Source of the DNA: Galbula dea
Lineage: Eukaryota > Chordata > Aves > Piciformes > Galbulidae
Reading direction: 5' to 3'
Length of the DNA stretch: 64,000 nt
Assembly (NCBI GenBank): GCA_013399015.1
Contig: VWZX01000275.1
Coordinates: forward strand, 6,047 to 70,046
Every line of letters begins with the position of its first letter. Position 1 is the stretch's first letter. The notes beneath the pieces are model-generated. The model was not told the origin of the DNA. It did no database searches and saw nothing but the letters and a program-made list of their open reading frames with translations. Shown in pieces: positions 31,973 through 45,587 of the stretch. The position numbers and the translations under genes were made by a program.

Positions 31973-32673
31973 AACAACAACTCAAACCCTTGTCATTTTG
32001 CAAGATTTCCTCTCAGATGGAGGACTGGAAGCCACCCATCAGCCAGGCAGAGCAGATGCCATGGGGCAGCACACACAACCCCCTCCAGGGAACCAGCTCT
32101 GCCATTGACCTGGAAAAAAACTAAAAGGAAAAGGAGCACGAAGCAAAAAAAAAAAGAAGCCAAGAAACCCCAGCCCCTCTTTGGAGGCTTTTCTGATCTG
32201 CTGGCAGCTCCAGCCTTTGCCTCCCAGCAGCAGCAGGACACAGCTCTTGTCTCCATGTGTTTATTTTTTCAATGGATCTTTTCAAGCATCAGGAGTCTTG
32301 GCAAGAGCAGAGCAGGCAGGAGGGAGGCAGAGCCTGCACAGAGCTCCTCGGGCTGCCGTGGGCACCTCCCCAGCACAACCACCTCTAATCCCTGCAACCT
32401 TTCAGCAGCCTATAGATAGCCCAGACTAATCTGCCTCAAGCAGAAAAGCTTTCAGGGAAATGAATTTTCAGCTTTCACCTGGACTGAGGAGGTGATTTGG
32501 GAGGGGTTGGTATCACCAGCCCCTTGCTCCCCCTCCCCAAAGCCCAGCCTCTTTCTCTGTCCTGGTGTGGTGAGGAAGCTGTGGCACCTACAGAAGGTTT
32601 TGGGGTTGCCACAAGAGCACAGGGCATCTCCCATGGCTTTAGAGGGGGTTTTGGTGGGAAACCAGTGCTCATT

Positions 32674-32868
32674 CATGGAATTGTTTAGGTTGGAAGAGAT
32701 CTTTAAGGTCATGGAGACCAACTGCCAGCTCACCACTAACCCATGGCCCTCAGCAACCACATCTCCAGGGCTTGGAAACCCCTCCAGGGATGATGGTGAC
32801 TCCACCACTGCCCTGGGCAGCCTGGGCCAGGCCTTGACAACCCTTCCTTGGGAAGAATTTCATCCTGG
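32674..32868 (-). mobile_element. CR1 fragment, type A
   Basis: Antisense 3' end, about 195 bp. Confidence 0.9.
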
Positions 32869-33765
32869 CTCCCTGATTTGTTGTTCTGCAGCTGGTTAAG
32901 TATCAGGTTTATGCTTGACTAGCAAGAAAAAGATATTTGCATGAAAAAAAGCCAGCGAGTTGGGAAAAGGAAATGCCACACTCTCTGTTTGCATAGAAAC
33001 CCTGAGCCTTCCAGGAGGGGTTTTGGGGCACTCCAGGAGACAGTGCCATTCCAAAATCACATTATTCCCCTTTTTTTTTTCCTTGCTTCCTCCTGGCTCA
33101 GGCAGAGGTTCTGGTGAACATTCCTCATTTGGGACTTTCCTGTTAAAGCCAAAGCACAAGTTCTGCACAAAGGAAACCAAATCCAACTTGCAGCCAGCCC
33201 CTTCTTGCCCCTCTGTCCCCTTTCCATGGGGTTTCTTCTCCCTCTCTCCTCTCCAGAGCCAACATCCCTGGGAGATCCTGGGCAGGAGTTCTTTTCCAGC
33301 AGAAAGGTCAGCAGTGTTCCAGTTTGACATTTCAAGTATTGATTAGGTCATGAAGGCAAGCAAGTGGCACTGGGAGGAAAAGCAGAGCTGCTTTTCAGCC
33401 ACTCTTAATCAAGGAGATGGCTTCATTTGGAGGATAAAGGCTTCCCCTTCATCTGCCCTCGCCCAGGGATGCTCCTCCCAGCTTCCTTGTGCAGGCAGCA
33501 GGGAAGAAGACATCAAAATAGCTCAGAAGGGCTTCTTGAAGAGGAAAAGGTCACTGCCAGGCTGGCTGCCATGCCATGCTCCTGAGCACACTGCCCAGGA
33601 CAGAGTCATCCTCCCCCACAGTCCCCATGGGGCACTCACACCCCTGCTCTGCTCCTGATGTTCCTCTGCACCCAGTGAGCATCAGCAGTGGGAAACTGAG
33701 GAGCACAGGTCCCATCATGGCCAGGAGCAGGGGACCTGCACTGGTGGAGCAGTGGGATGAACCAG

Positions 33766-33931
33766 AGAATCATAACTGGTTTGGATGGAAGAGACCTTTC
33801 AGATCATGGAGTTCAACCCTTACCCAGCACTGCCAGCTCACCACTAACCCATGGCCCTCAGCACCACATCTCCAGGGCTTGGAAAGCCCTCCAGGGATGA
33901 TGGTGACTCCACCACTGCCCTGGGCAGCCTG
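33766..33931 (-). mobile_element. CR1 fragment, type A
   Basis: Antisense 3' end. Confidence 0.9.
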
Positions 33932-35534
33932 TTAGCAAAGATGATACAGAAGATGACATCAAAGGTGGTATTTTTCCACTCCAAGGAGAAAACACAGAAG
34001 CAGGAGCTGGCAGAGCCACTCACAGGCTGCAGCAGGACACGGTCACCACTCCAAGACATGTCCTGCCCAGGCTCCTCCAGACATGGGAGGATGGGACCTG
34101 CTCTGTCTATGTCTGTTAGGGGTTGTGCTGCTGGAATCCAGCCCCTAAAGAAAAGCTTGAAAGGAAACAGCTCTATTTTGCTAAGATAGCCAGAACTGCC
34201 AGAATTAGTCATCCAGTGCTTCTTGTTCCATGCCCCTAAGGGGAGCCAACCCAAAGCTGATCTCTCCAGCACTCTTGGTGCTGCTCAAGTCGACCTTGAA
34301 AACAGCTTTTTGTTCCCATTCATGGCTTTCAGGCTAAGGAACCTCCCTGAGATTTAACATCCAGGCACATCCTCCTCTTCCTCATTTTCATAACAATTCC
34401 ACCAGGCAGAGCAGCACTTGTTGGCAGCGTGCAGGCACCGTGCAGCCACCAAAGGGCTCTGCAAGCCCAGACTCAGCACTGATGCCTTCACCCAGAGCAC
34501 CCCAGGAGGGGCTGCAGCCCGAGCTTGGCTTGCAAGCAGATGAGCTCAGAAACACTCAAGCCTTCCAGTGTAAAGTAAGGGGTTTCTCTTTCATGCCCAA
34601 GGGACCTTCAGAGCAGAGCCAGCCCCTTTGGGTTCTTGGCTTGCTTGGGTCCAGCTCCTGTCCCTCTCCATCTCCCTGGCCCAGCCTCAGCACCATGCCA
34701 TCACTCACCAGGCTGCCGTGCTTGCTCCCCAGCACGCTAGGCTTGTGGAGGTCTCTCATTGACTCGACAAGAGCTCTGTGCAGAGAGGGAAAGCAAAAAC
34801 ATTCAATGCACCATCCCCTGGGGGGAGGGAGGCTGAGAGAAAACACACAAACCCTTTCCAGCTCCTCCACGCCGTGGTGTTGGGGTGAGGCATGGCAGGA
34901 TCTGACCCCTCCCCAACCCCTCCGTGGGGCTGCTTCCAGCTTGGATTTCCATGAGCTGCAGCATTCATTGCTGGTGGTAGGGCAGGAGGATGAAATCCAC
35001 CTGAGACATCACCACAGCAACCCCAGCTCCTTTGAGGAGAATCAGGCATTGCTTCCTACCTCCAAAGTCATTCCAACCTAGTATTTTTTTGCTCCTGAGA
35101 GGGTTAGGAGATGGAAGTATTTCTGTCCATGGCACATCACCTGACTCACACACAATTAATGTGCTCATTAACCTGTCCAGAAACCCTGGGATCAGCAGCA
35201 GGATGGAAGGCAACATCTCCAATCATATGCCCAGCTGAAGGCTGCTGGTGAGTCAGTTGCTTGCTCAGAGCCATCACAGCATCAGCGTGGGCATGACCAC
35301 CCCTCACCTGCCACAGCCAGGGTAGGATCCAGCTCCAGGGCAGGACCCAGCCCCAAATCCTGCTTGGAGACAGCCTGACATGACAGCACAGCCCTGGGAT
35401 AGGCAAGGGGCTGGTCCATGAAGCCCCCCCAGGGCTGACACAGAAGAAGGAACATTTGTTGGTGGATATTTTCAGTGCCACCAGCTCCTGGGAGCTCCAG
35501 GAATGGGAAGTGGCTCCCAGCAGCAGTGAAGTGA

Positions 35535-35685
35535 TGGGGTCACCATCCCCCCTGGAGGGGTTTCCAGGCTCTGGAGCTGTGGTGCTGAGGGCCATGGGTT
35601 AGTGGTGCCCTGGCAGTGCTGGTTAACAGTTGGACTCTATGACCTGAAAGGTCTCTTCCAACCAAAGTGATTCTGTGATTCAATG
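35535..35685 (+). mobile_element. CR1 fragment, type A
   Basis: Sense 3' end with GTGATTCTGTGATTC terminus. Confidence 0.9.
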
Positions 35686-37573
35686 GCTCAAAGGCTTCAA
35701 CACCAGAGATGTGTTTCTCTGCAAGAAGCCTTTGTTTGACTTCTGAATCAAGATGGTTTGCATGGAATCCAGCCCAGGCTGATGGATGCAGCTTGTTGAG
35801 GAGTTCTCAGCCTGTGTCTCCCTAAGGAAGAAGCCTAGAGACATTGTCCAGAGCCACCCCCACCACCACACACCCCTCCCCATACTGCCCTGACAGCACA
35901 CAGCAATGGCAATGAGTGACCTGAGACCAAGCCCTGCCAGCCTCAGAAAGCTGCAGGAGCTTGGAAGGGCAGAAGGAGTCCAGCAGTTGCATGAGGATGG
36001 TTCAGGATGATGTACTGACCACTAAGAAGGAGACAGGGAGTGTTTATGAGGCAGGCAGAACTGCACATCCCATTGCAGAAGATCTCCAGCAGCAATGAAG
36101 CACAAACTCCCCCACTAAGCCTCCATGCAACTGTTATGGTTTGGGTGGCCTGGCAGCTCTGACTCCAAGAGAACCTCAGCAATGCCACAAGACCTCATCC
36201 TGCTGCTGTGAGAGCCTGGTGGCTCCTGGCTTGGGTCTGGGGCTGGCCACAGCTCTGCTTCCCCCCCAACCCTTGCTCCATGGTCTCCTGCAGAGCAGTG
36301 CAAGCTTCTCCACAGCTGCCTGTGGGCAAAAGTTGCCACCTGGAGATGCTCCATTGTCAGTGCCAGTCCCAAATGCCAGCAGCATTTTCCTTTCAGATCC
36401 AAGTTTTTCCAGGCACATTTTGATCCTTCAGTAAAAAAACAAACCCCAAACCAACCTTAAACATGTCCCAAATTAGTTACCAATGTTCAAGACCAGAGAA
36501 GAGAGTCTCCTCCTTGGGAAGAAGCTTTGGTTTTTAATTTCCTTGGTCTTGATATGGGTTTGTTCCCCATGAGAAACTGCTAAGCTTTGTTGACCTCATG
36601 TGGAGCCCTGGTTGGACTGTACTGGGCAGAGCTCAGGACCCTGCAGAGCAATGGACACCTCAGTGCCTACCCCTGCATGAGGCAGCATCCCTCCCTGTGT
36701 GCCCATGACAGGATGAGGTCTCCTTGGCCCCATCTTCTCTCCAGGTGAACCAGCCATGCAGGGAGAGTGTCCTCCTGCTCCCATCCCCCCTCACCACCTC
36801 CACAGTCACCAGCCCCTGCTGGGACATGCTGCTGGAGCATCTGTCCCATGGCTTGGGCATGTTTGTACCCCTGAGGAGAAAGCTCATCTCCCTCCTCCCC
36901 ACCATGTCCATGGAGCAGAGGAGAAGCCTTCAGCCTGCTCTTGGCAACACTTGGGAGACCCAAACCCTACAGTAACCAGCCAAGCTCCTTGTTTCCTCCT
37001 CATTTATGCACCTGGCTGATGGCACAAACATCTGGAGCAGCAGAAGGAAGCTGAGGGAATGGCTCCAGCTCTGCACCCACCACAGGAAACACCTTTGGGC
37101 TCTAATAAACAGCGGAAGAAAGGCACCAAAGAGAGCATCTTCCTGTCAGAGAGGCTCTCAACCTTCCCAGCCCCTCCATCCCCCTGCCCTTCACCCTTCC
37201 TGGCCCAGCTGGATGAGGTCAAGCTTGCAGATTGCATGGAGAAGCTCAAAACTCTGCTGGGGGATGGGGGGGAAGTGGACGTGGTTGGGGGTGGGGGTGC
37301 AGTGCAGTGCAGCTCAGTCCTTACCCCACAGAGCACCCCACAGGCAGCTCCCTACCAGCTGCATGGTTCCTAGGATGCTGCATGGCTGGAGATGCTGCCA
37401 GCTGCTCAGAGGGAGGGAGGGTGGCACAGGGGACAGGGCAGGGTGGGCTCAGCACAGCTCCCAGAACAAAGGTTGTGTTAAGGTTGCATTAAACCCAAAA
37501 ACCAACCCAAACTTGGAGGCTGATGCTGAATGGACTCTGCCCTTCCCTGGGAGCTCTGTTGGCTGGAGAGAGG

Positions 37574-37823
37574 GATCACAGAATCCTAGATCTGGTTGGG
37601 CTGGAAGAGACTTCTAGGATCATTGAGTCCAACCCTTAACCAGCACTGCTAGGTCACCACTAACCCATGGCCCTCAGCACCACAGCTCCAGGGCTTTCAA
37701 ACCCCTCCAGGGGTGATGGTGACTCCACCACTGCTCTGGGCAGCCTGGGCCAGGCCTTTTGGGGGAGAAATTGTTCCTCATGGCCAATCTGAACCTCTCC
37801 TGGGGCAACTTGAGGCTGTCCTG
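37574..37823 (-). mobile_element. CR1 fragment, type A
   Basis: Antisense copy of about 250 bp. Confidence 0.9.
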
Positions 37824-40630
37824 GCAGAGGAGGGACTGGGGACACCAGGCTCTCCTGGGTCTGAGCTGCTAAGAGCCAGAGCAGATCTCTCCTCCTGCAC
37901 CCTTTGGGGTGCTGGGTGCACCCCAGCTCCCTGATGGTGACCCTGGAGCAGAGCTGGGGTCCCTGAGATGGGATTTTTGGCAGCCATGGTTTGCCACTTG
38001 CCCTTAGAGCACGGAGAAGGCAAAGAGAGCTCCCTGTTTACCCAAGTGGTGAGGAGCAGTCAGTGGCTGATCCAAAGGGGAAGGATTAATCCCATTACCA
38101 CGGTCTCAACAAGGGACAAAAGACAGATGAAGGTTTCTGAAGCCATATCTGCCAGCTGAATTGTTTCCAGCCTGGAAGAATGTGACTGGGATTTCCCTGG
38201 AGTTCAACTTGTCAATGATTGCTTCTTTCTGGACTCCCTTGACTGCCTGGGAAGTGCCTTTTTGGAGGGGGGGGGAAAAACCCCAAACCAAGCCCAGAGC
38301 AAGGCCAGATGTCTCCTGGCCATGGGGCCAAGGCTGTCACCATCAGTCCCCATCCCTCCTTGACCACAGTGCTGCTTCCCACCCACCCTGGGCACTTCAC
38401 CTCCTCCTACAGAGGTCAGGAGCCACCCAGGAACGATGCAAAAAGCATCCCTTGACACCAGCACTGACTAGGAACCTATTTTGGACCATTTTTCCCCCCA
38501 GGAAACCTTCTGGAGGAGGTAAAAAGCCTTCTCCTGGTGCCACATGCTGAGAAGAAACACAACTCTCACACTCACCAGTGCCTTCTGTAAACAAGAACTC
38601 TTTTTCCTCCCACTCTGTTTCCCAACTTCTTCCCACCCCCAGGAAGCCAGCAGAAGCTTCCTGATGCTCCTGGCCACTGGAGCTGCCCTGGGTCACTGCC
38701 CACAGGACCCTACCCTCCTCCAGCTTCTTGGATGAATGTTTCCTTGAGGGCAACAACTGTTGCATGGTTGTTCCTTGGGGGGGGAGGGGGGGGGTGAGGT
38801 TGGGTTTGGGGTTTTATCTTTCCTCAGTGTGAGAGGCTTTTTAGGGACCTCAGAGAAGGCAAAGGAAGTCTCTTTTGAGGTGTGGGAGCTATTCCCTCAT
38901 CCAGGAGGGTTCTCTCACATCACATCACACATCAGGGAGAAGATTGAGCCAAGAGGCTTGGTTCCAGGCAGGAGCCAGCAGCTGGAAGCAGAAGAAGTGA
39001 GGCTGTTGGTATAACAAAGCAGGAGGAGGCCATAAATCCAAGCCCTCCTAAAGGATCCTGCTCTTGGACTGCAAAGAGGTGGAAAGCCACATGGAGAAGT
39101 AGTAAAGGGCTGGAGGCAGACAGCTGCTGGAGCCCAGGAGGGAGAAACTGCCTGGGAAGATGCTAGGGAGTGGGTGAGGGTTCAAACAAACCCAAAAACA
39201 AAGGACTTCTGGGAGCACTAACATTCCTCCCTTTGTGATAGCCTGAAAAAAAGTCCTTCCTAAGCCCCAGCCTTGGACAGGACATGAGCCACAGAATCAT
39301 GTTTATCCTGGCAGAGGAGAACTTCTCCAAAGCAAAGGAGATAGCAGAGGGGTGAGGAGCTCAGGCACATCTGAGCTGGCTTCCACCCCAAAGTGTTCCC
39401 CAGGAAGGAGGACCTCAGGGTGCTCCTTGGGGCATGGGCTGAGCTCTGGAGGCTCTGTTCCCATCCTGCAGGGAACCCTGGGCTCCTGGCCTGCTGACAA
39501 AACCACAAGGGTTGTTTGGAAGTTGATCCCAGCTGGGGGGCAAAACGTTTTCCAGAAGAGAAGAAGGAAGAAGAGAAAACAAACACTATCTTCTAAATAT
39601 TTCAGGCTTCAGAAAGCTGTTTCCTGGCCAGCAGGAGGAAGTGCCAGAGCCTGGCTGGATGAAGGTCATGGGGTGAGAAGGATGAGGGAAGCAGGGACCC
39701 CCCCTTCCCCACCTCTGCTGCCAGCCTGAGTGGTGCCCAGGGGGCAGCTGGAGCCTGCACAAGCCTTGCCTTGTGCTCCAGCTCCCAGGAAGAGGGAAAG
39801 CATCCAGAGAGGAGAACTGGAGATTTGTTATCCAGGCACAAACAAGAGCACAGGGAAAGCTGATGGAGGAAAGGATGAGACACCCCTCCCCTGCCCTGGG
39901 ATGTCCATGCAGTCCCCACAGCCTCAGACCTTGCCTTCTCCCTGGTTTCCCCTTGTGTTTTAGCACACACTGCTCCAGGGTTGGGTTTCTCTGTGCTTCA
40001 TATAATCCTGAGAGCAGCCAAAGTGACTCTTGCTGCCAGAGCTTCGTGGGGAAGCAACCTGGAGGGGTGAAGCCCTCAAGGAGAGGCACAGGAGAGGTGG
40101 CATCAAGGAACCATGGCCTCCCATGGGGTGCTGGATGCACTCCATGCCCTCACCCCTGTTCCCCCAAGCAGTATTTCTGTACATTCAACCTTTCTGACCC
40201 CTTGCTAAAGGATTCATCACTTCCAGGAGGACCTTGGTCTTCCATGGATCTGCTTTCATCAGACAAACAAGAGTTTCTTTGGCCATGTAACCACCTTCCC
40301 AGTCATCTGCAGAGCAGATGGGGCTGAGCAAGAAGGGCTGCTGGTGGCAGACCCCCACCCTGGCCATGGCATCATATCCCTGGGCTGTTTCCATCCTCTT
40401 TTGGTCCTTCCCCCCTCCCCAACCCAGAGTCATCCTGGGGTCTCTCAGGGTGCAGGTACAGTTTGAGGTCCTCACCTGCCCTGCTCTGCTCCACAGGCTC
40501 TTTGGGTGCCTCCTGACACCCAGGGATCGACGTGGGGCTCAGGGAACCGTGGGTGCTCCTCAGCCCTGGAAGAAATGGAAACCTTTTGGTTACAGCAGCA
40601 CCACTGCCACCTGTCCCAAGGCTCTGCTTG

Positions 40631-40738
40631 TTCCTTGGGAGAAGAGCCCAAGCCCCACCTGGCTCTAACCTGCTCTCAGGGAGTTGCAGGGAGTGAGAAG
40701 GTCTCCCCTGAGCCTCCTCTTCTCCAGGCTAACCAACC
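40631..40738 (-). mobile_element. CR1 fragment, type A 5' portion
   Basis: Antisense GAGAAGAGCCCAAGCCCCAC block without its own 3' end. Confidence 0.85.
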
Positions 40739-40742
40739 TTAC

Positions 40743-41046
40743 AGAATCACAGAGTCATTAAGGTTGGAAGAGACCTCTAAGATCATCAAGTCCAATCATC
40801 AACCTAACACCCCCATGCCACTGACCTATGGCCTCAGCACCACATCTCCAGGGCTTTGAAAGCCCTCCAGGGGTGGTGACTCCACCACTGCCCTGGGCAG
40901 CCTGGGTCAATGCCTAACAACTCTTTCTGGGAAGAAATGTTTCCTAATCTCTAACCTCAACCCTTCCTGGCACAACTTGTGGCCATTTCCTCTTGTCCTA
41001 TCCCTGGTAACCCAGGAGAAGAGACCAACCCCAGTCACACTCCTGG
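40743..41046 (-). mobile_element. CR1 fragment, type A
   Basis: Antisense copy starting AGAATCACAGAGTCATTAAG. Confidence 0.9.
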
Positions 41047-41634
41047 TTCTGCTGGCACAGATGGGCCAGGATGTGACCTCCATCACTCTGGACCTTCCCC
41101 AGGCCCTGTGAGGACAAGCATTCAGAGATGGCCCAGAGCAGGGACAGAGAGGCCATTATTCCCTAGGCAATTTATAGCAGCTATTGTACAGACAGAGAGC
41201 AGGGACAGAGCACGGAGCAGAAGGCTCCAAAGGGGCAACCATGACCACAAAGGGACCTTCATCCCTGCAACCCTAACAGCTCAGGCTTTGTCAACATGGG
41301 GCTGTTGATGCCCTACAACCCAGGAACCAGCTTCCTGGGTCCTTCCCATTCCCAAACCCCAACAACATCAACTCTGTGGCAGCGATGCCCAAGGCTGGCA
41401 CCACCCTTGTCCCCAACGGGGGAGATGTGCACAGCCCCAAGCTGCTCTCAGCAGGACTTTTGGGCTGGAGGAGAGCTCTTCCCCATCCTCCAACACACCA
41501 CTCTCTAATTCCATGATTTTTGGTGCAGTCAGGTGGCTGTTACCCTGCCCTGCTGGAGGACACCCACATTTCCCACCACAGAAGCTCTCTCATCACCCTC
41601 ATCAACCACATGTCACAGCAGGACCCCCAACCTG

Positions 41635-41859
41635 GGCTCAGGTCTGAAGAGCTCAGGTCTGAAGGGTTCAGGTCTGAAGGGCTCAGGGCTGAAGAGTTCA
41701 GGTCTGAAGGGCTCAGGTCTGAAGGGCTCAGGTCTGAAGGGTTCAGGTCTGAAGGGCTCAGGGCTGAAGAGTTCAGGTCTGAAGGGCTCAGCTCTGAAGA
41801 GTTCAGGTCTGAAGGGTTCAGGTCTGAAGGGCTCAGCTCTGAAGGGTTCAGCTCTATTT
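41635..41859. repeat. 15-bp minisatellite with 75-bp higher-order period
   Basis: Fifteen units GGCTCAGGTCTGAAG with variants at bases 1, 3 and 8-9. The variant order recurs every five units (41665-41739 and 41740-41814). Because 15 is divisible by 3, frames on both strands stay open as pentapeptide repeats. Confidence 0.95.
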
Positions 41860-42297
41860 CTGCAACTGAAGCAACACCATGGCTGCACCAGCACCACCCT
41901 GGCACAGCCTCTCCTTGCTCAGTTCTCTGGATCCTTTTCACACTGGATGCTCCATGCTCTGCAGACCAACTCTGGCCAGAGAGCCTCAGCAAGGGGTGGT
42001 TTGGTTTTTTTGGGTTTGTTGGGGTGGGTTGTTTTTTTTTTGCCAACCAACTTTGCACCAAAGAAAGGAGCAGAGAGGATTTCTGGGAGCTGAGCTTGGC
42101 AGAGCTCAGGAAGGCTGGAGATTCACAGATTGGTGGGGGGACTCTAGCAGCTGGCTCCATCACGTAGCTCTTGCTGCCTGCCAGATTTGGGTAATTACAG
42201 ACTGAGTCGGGAGATCGGAATCCAGGATTCAGCTCCACTCAGCTCTCTTGGAGCTGGGTAATGAATTGGACTATTCATCATTTGATAAAATTTCCAT

Positions 42298-42335
42298 GAA
42301 AAGAAGAAGAAGGAGGAGGAGGAGGGGGAGGAGGA
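42298..42335. repeat. AAG/AGG triplet-rich tract
   Basis: About 38 bases of AGA and GGA triplets. Confidence 0.85.
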
Positions 42336-42799
42336 CCCTGCACTGCCTTTGCAGGGGATGAATTACAGCACCCAGTGAGCTTGGCTGGCTCCGGACAGGC
42401 ATCGTTAAAGCCTCAGATTAATGCTGCTCTGAATCTCAATTAAAACTCATTAAAAAGCCACGGGCCAGACAAGTTGCCTTTGATGAGAGCAATACTTCTG
42501 GAAACCAGGGAGCTTTCTAGTTTTAGCCTCAAAAGCAGCCTCTTATAGTGGTTCTCAGCCCTGTTTCCCACCCCCACCAGCAGTCCCACCAGAGCTGCAG
42601 ATGGACTGAACATCCACCACTGCTGGAGACAAGGAGGCTGCTTCTGTTCTCTATTCACCATTCAGTGCTGAGTGCCTTGTTCCACCCAGGAGCAAGGTGA
42701 GTTCCTTATCTCCTTCCAGCTGTGACACTGTGCCCCATGGCATGACCTCCAGTCCTCACCTGCTGCCAGGCAGCTCCTCCAGAAGAGCCAACAACATAT

Positions 42800-43000
42800 C
42801 AGGCAAAGGTTCTTCCCCCAGAGAGTGGTGGAGCCTTGGAACAGGCTCCCCAGGGATGCAGTCATGGCACCAACTCTCCTGGAATTCCAGAAGCATTTGG
42901 CCAATGCTCTTAGACACATGGGGTGACTTTGGGCTTGTCCTGTGCAGAGCCAGGAGTTGGACTTGCTGATCCTTGTGGGTCTCTTCCACCTTGGAGATCC
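42800..43000 (+). mobile_element. CR1 fragment, type D
   Basis: Sense copy with CTCCTGGAATTCCAGAAGCA and the GACTTGCTGATCCTTG tail. Confidence 0.9.
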
Positions 43001-43334
43001 CTCCACACCTGCCTCAGACCCACCTCAGGGATCTATTTCCTGGGTAGAGAAAGCCCAGGTCCTTCTGCACCCTCCATGGGTTGTGTCTGCCTTCTCCACT
43101 GCTCCAAGCCCCTCTCCCAGTGGGAAGAACATCTGCTCTTCGTGACTTGGCCCTGCCTGAGGACCAAGCAGGGTTGAGGGTTAAATCCTGACTGGGTTCA
43201 GGATTAAAGGAGCCTTAATGATCTGAACATCACGAGCAAAACCCCCCACAATGCTAAATCCTGTTAATCTGTTTTCTAGAGATGTTGGTTAGCTTGTACC
43301 TAATCCATTAACATGACTTTTATTGACATTATTT

Positions 43335-43618
43335 GGAGCTGTTCTGGGCTCCCCAGTTCCAGAGAGACAAGGAACTGCTGCAGAGAGTCCAGCAGAGGCT
43401 AGGAAGATGCTGAGGGCACTGGAGCAGCTCTGGAAGGAGGAAAGGCTGAGAGCCCTGGGGCTGCTGAGCCTGGAGAAGAGCAGCCCCACAGGGGAGCTGC
43501 TCAGTGCTGAGCAAGAGCTGAAGGCTGGGGGCAAGAGGCTGGGGCCAGACTCTGCTCAGTGGTGGCCAGGGCCAGGCCAAGGGGCACTGGGCACCAACTG
43601 GAAGCCAGGAGGTTCCCT
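43335..43618 (+). mobile_element. CR1 fragment, type C internal part
   Basis: CAGAGAGTCCAGCAGAGGCT through GCACTGGGCACCAACTGG; 3' end absent. Confidence 0.9.
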
Positions 43619-44078
43619 GACCATGGAATTTCCATTTGGGTATCCCCAAGGATCCTCTTATCTTTACAAAGGCAAACCAGTTCAGCCTCTGTGCCTCTGT
43701 TCTCCATCCTGTGACTCACATCCCTTCTCCACCAAGCCTTGTGCCCCCCACCCACCATCAGCCCAGCTTCATTCTCTTCCTGCCTGCTGGGATAGAGAGG
43801 AAAGTCACTCAGGGTGAGGAATTAGTGACCCAGCCCTGGTGAACCACAGTCATCAAGAAATTCCTGGCTAGCCACAAGACCTGTGGATGTCAGCCCTGCT
43901 CCCCCATGGCTTTTGCAAGCAGCCTTGGTCACTTCTTTCTCATGGATTCTTTTCTTTACACACAATGTTTTTGGGTTGGTTTTCTGGTTTTGAAGTAGCA
44001 GAGCCCAAAACTAAGCCCCAGGACCTGCTGATCTACTGCAGGGGAGAAGTTGCTCCTGATTCCAACTGCACCTTCAAC

Positions 44079-44529
44079 AGAATCATTTAGGGTGGGAGAG
44101 ACCTTTCAGATCATGGAGTCCAACCATTAACCAGCACTGCCAGCTCACCACTAACCCATGGCCCTCAGCACCACAGCTCCAGGGCTTTCCAACCCCTCCA
44201 GGGATGATGGTGACTCCACCACTGCCCTGGGCAGCCTGGGCCAGGCCTTCACAACCTTTTCCATGAAGAAATCCTTCCTCATGGCCAACCTGAACCCCCC
44301 CAGCACAACTTGAGGCTGTTTTCTCTTGTCCTATTTCTTGTTGCCTGGGAGCAGAGCCCAAGCCCCACCTGGCTCCAGCCTCCTCTCAGGGAGTTGCAGA
44401 GAGTGAGAAGGTCTCCCCTGAGCCTCCTCTTCTCCAGGCTAACCAAGCCCAGTTCCCTCAGCTGCTCCTCACCACACTTGTGTCCTAGACCCTTCCCCAC
44501 CTTCCCTGCCCTTCTCTGGCCACTCTCCA
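44079..44529 (-). mobile_element. CR1 fragment, type A, about 450 bp
   Basis: One of the longer antisense type A copies, reaching CCCACCTTCCCTGCCCTTCT. Confidence 0.9.
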
Positions 44530-45587
44530 AAGCTGAAGGCCATCAGCTTGCTGGCTCTCACCACTGACCCTGGAGGAAGCCCTGACCAGGCAGAACAGGT
44601 AGGACTTGCAATGGTGTCAGGGAGGTGTCACAGAATTTGGGCAGCTCCCCCTGCATGAGGCGTGGGCTCTTTCTGCATCTCACTCATTCCTTCTCCATCC
44701 TATTTATAACCTTCTCAAACTCTCCAGGATAGCAAACTCCCTCAAAATCCAAGGTCTGGGCTGTGTGGAGGCTGCTTCCATCCTTTCCTGTGGGAGGGAA
44801 GGAGGTGGCTTGGGACATGGATGAAACCAGCTCATTTCACATACTGACAGCAGATATTTCTGTCCCCTCCTTGCCTTCCCCCAACCTCCCCCCCCAACCC
44901 AAGAAAAGCTTTCTGTGCCTCTCCACACCTCCTGCTCAAGCTAGGACAACCCAGAGCTGACCTTCAAAGCAGTTTTCCCAGGATGAATTGCTCAGGAATA
45001 CTGGAGAAGTTTATCAGCTCTTAGCCATGGCTCCTGTTCCCAGCACCTCCTGGGATGTGGCCCCAAGCGTGGGAGGAGTGGGTGCAGGGAAGCAGTGAAT
45101 GCCTGTCCCTGACAGCTCTGGGAGCTGTGGGCTTTACTGGTTTGGGTTAGGGACCTTCTGCTGGGCAGAATGGAAAGAGCCCAGAAGTCCTCTGGAGCTC
45201 CCTCCTTCCCCTTCCCCACTGTGGGAACAGAGAGATATCATTCCCAGGCCCCAAAGCCCTCCCTGCTCCCTCAAGCCTTGGGTCACCAGACCCTTCCCCA
45301 AGTCCCCACCTCACACTGAGTGCTGGCAGCCAAAACCAGAGTGAAAAAGCATCTCCTCTCCCATGGGTGCTCCTGTCACTTTCTTTTCCCCCCAGTACAT
45401 CAACCCTGGGCCAGCTTCAGGCCCAGGAGAAGGACCTGGGTGAAGGACACCATCACCACCTTGGTGCTGGGATCCATGCCCTGACTTGGCTGGAAGGACC
45501 TTGTGACAGGTCAAGGAGCCTGCTCCTGGGTTTTCTTCAGCTGGCATCAGGATAGTCCACAGAGCAGGAGACAGAACCCATGGCATG

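Noticed and set aside
31751..32419. 222-residue Arg/Glu/Gly-rich frame
   Set aside because: Translation of a GGGA purine tract.
41540..42238. 232-residue minus-strand and 215-residue plus-strand frames
   Set aside because: Both stay open because of the 15-bp array; composition outside it is not protein-like.
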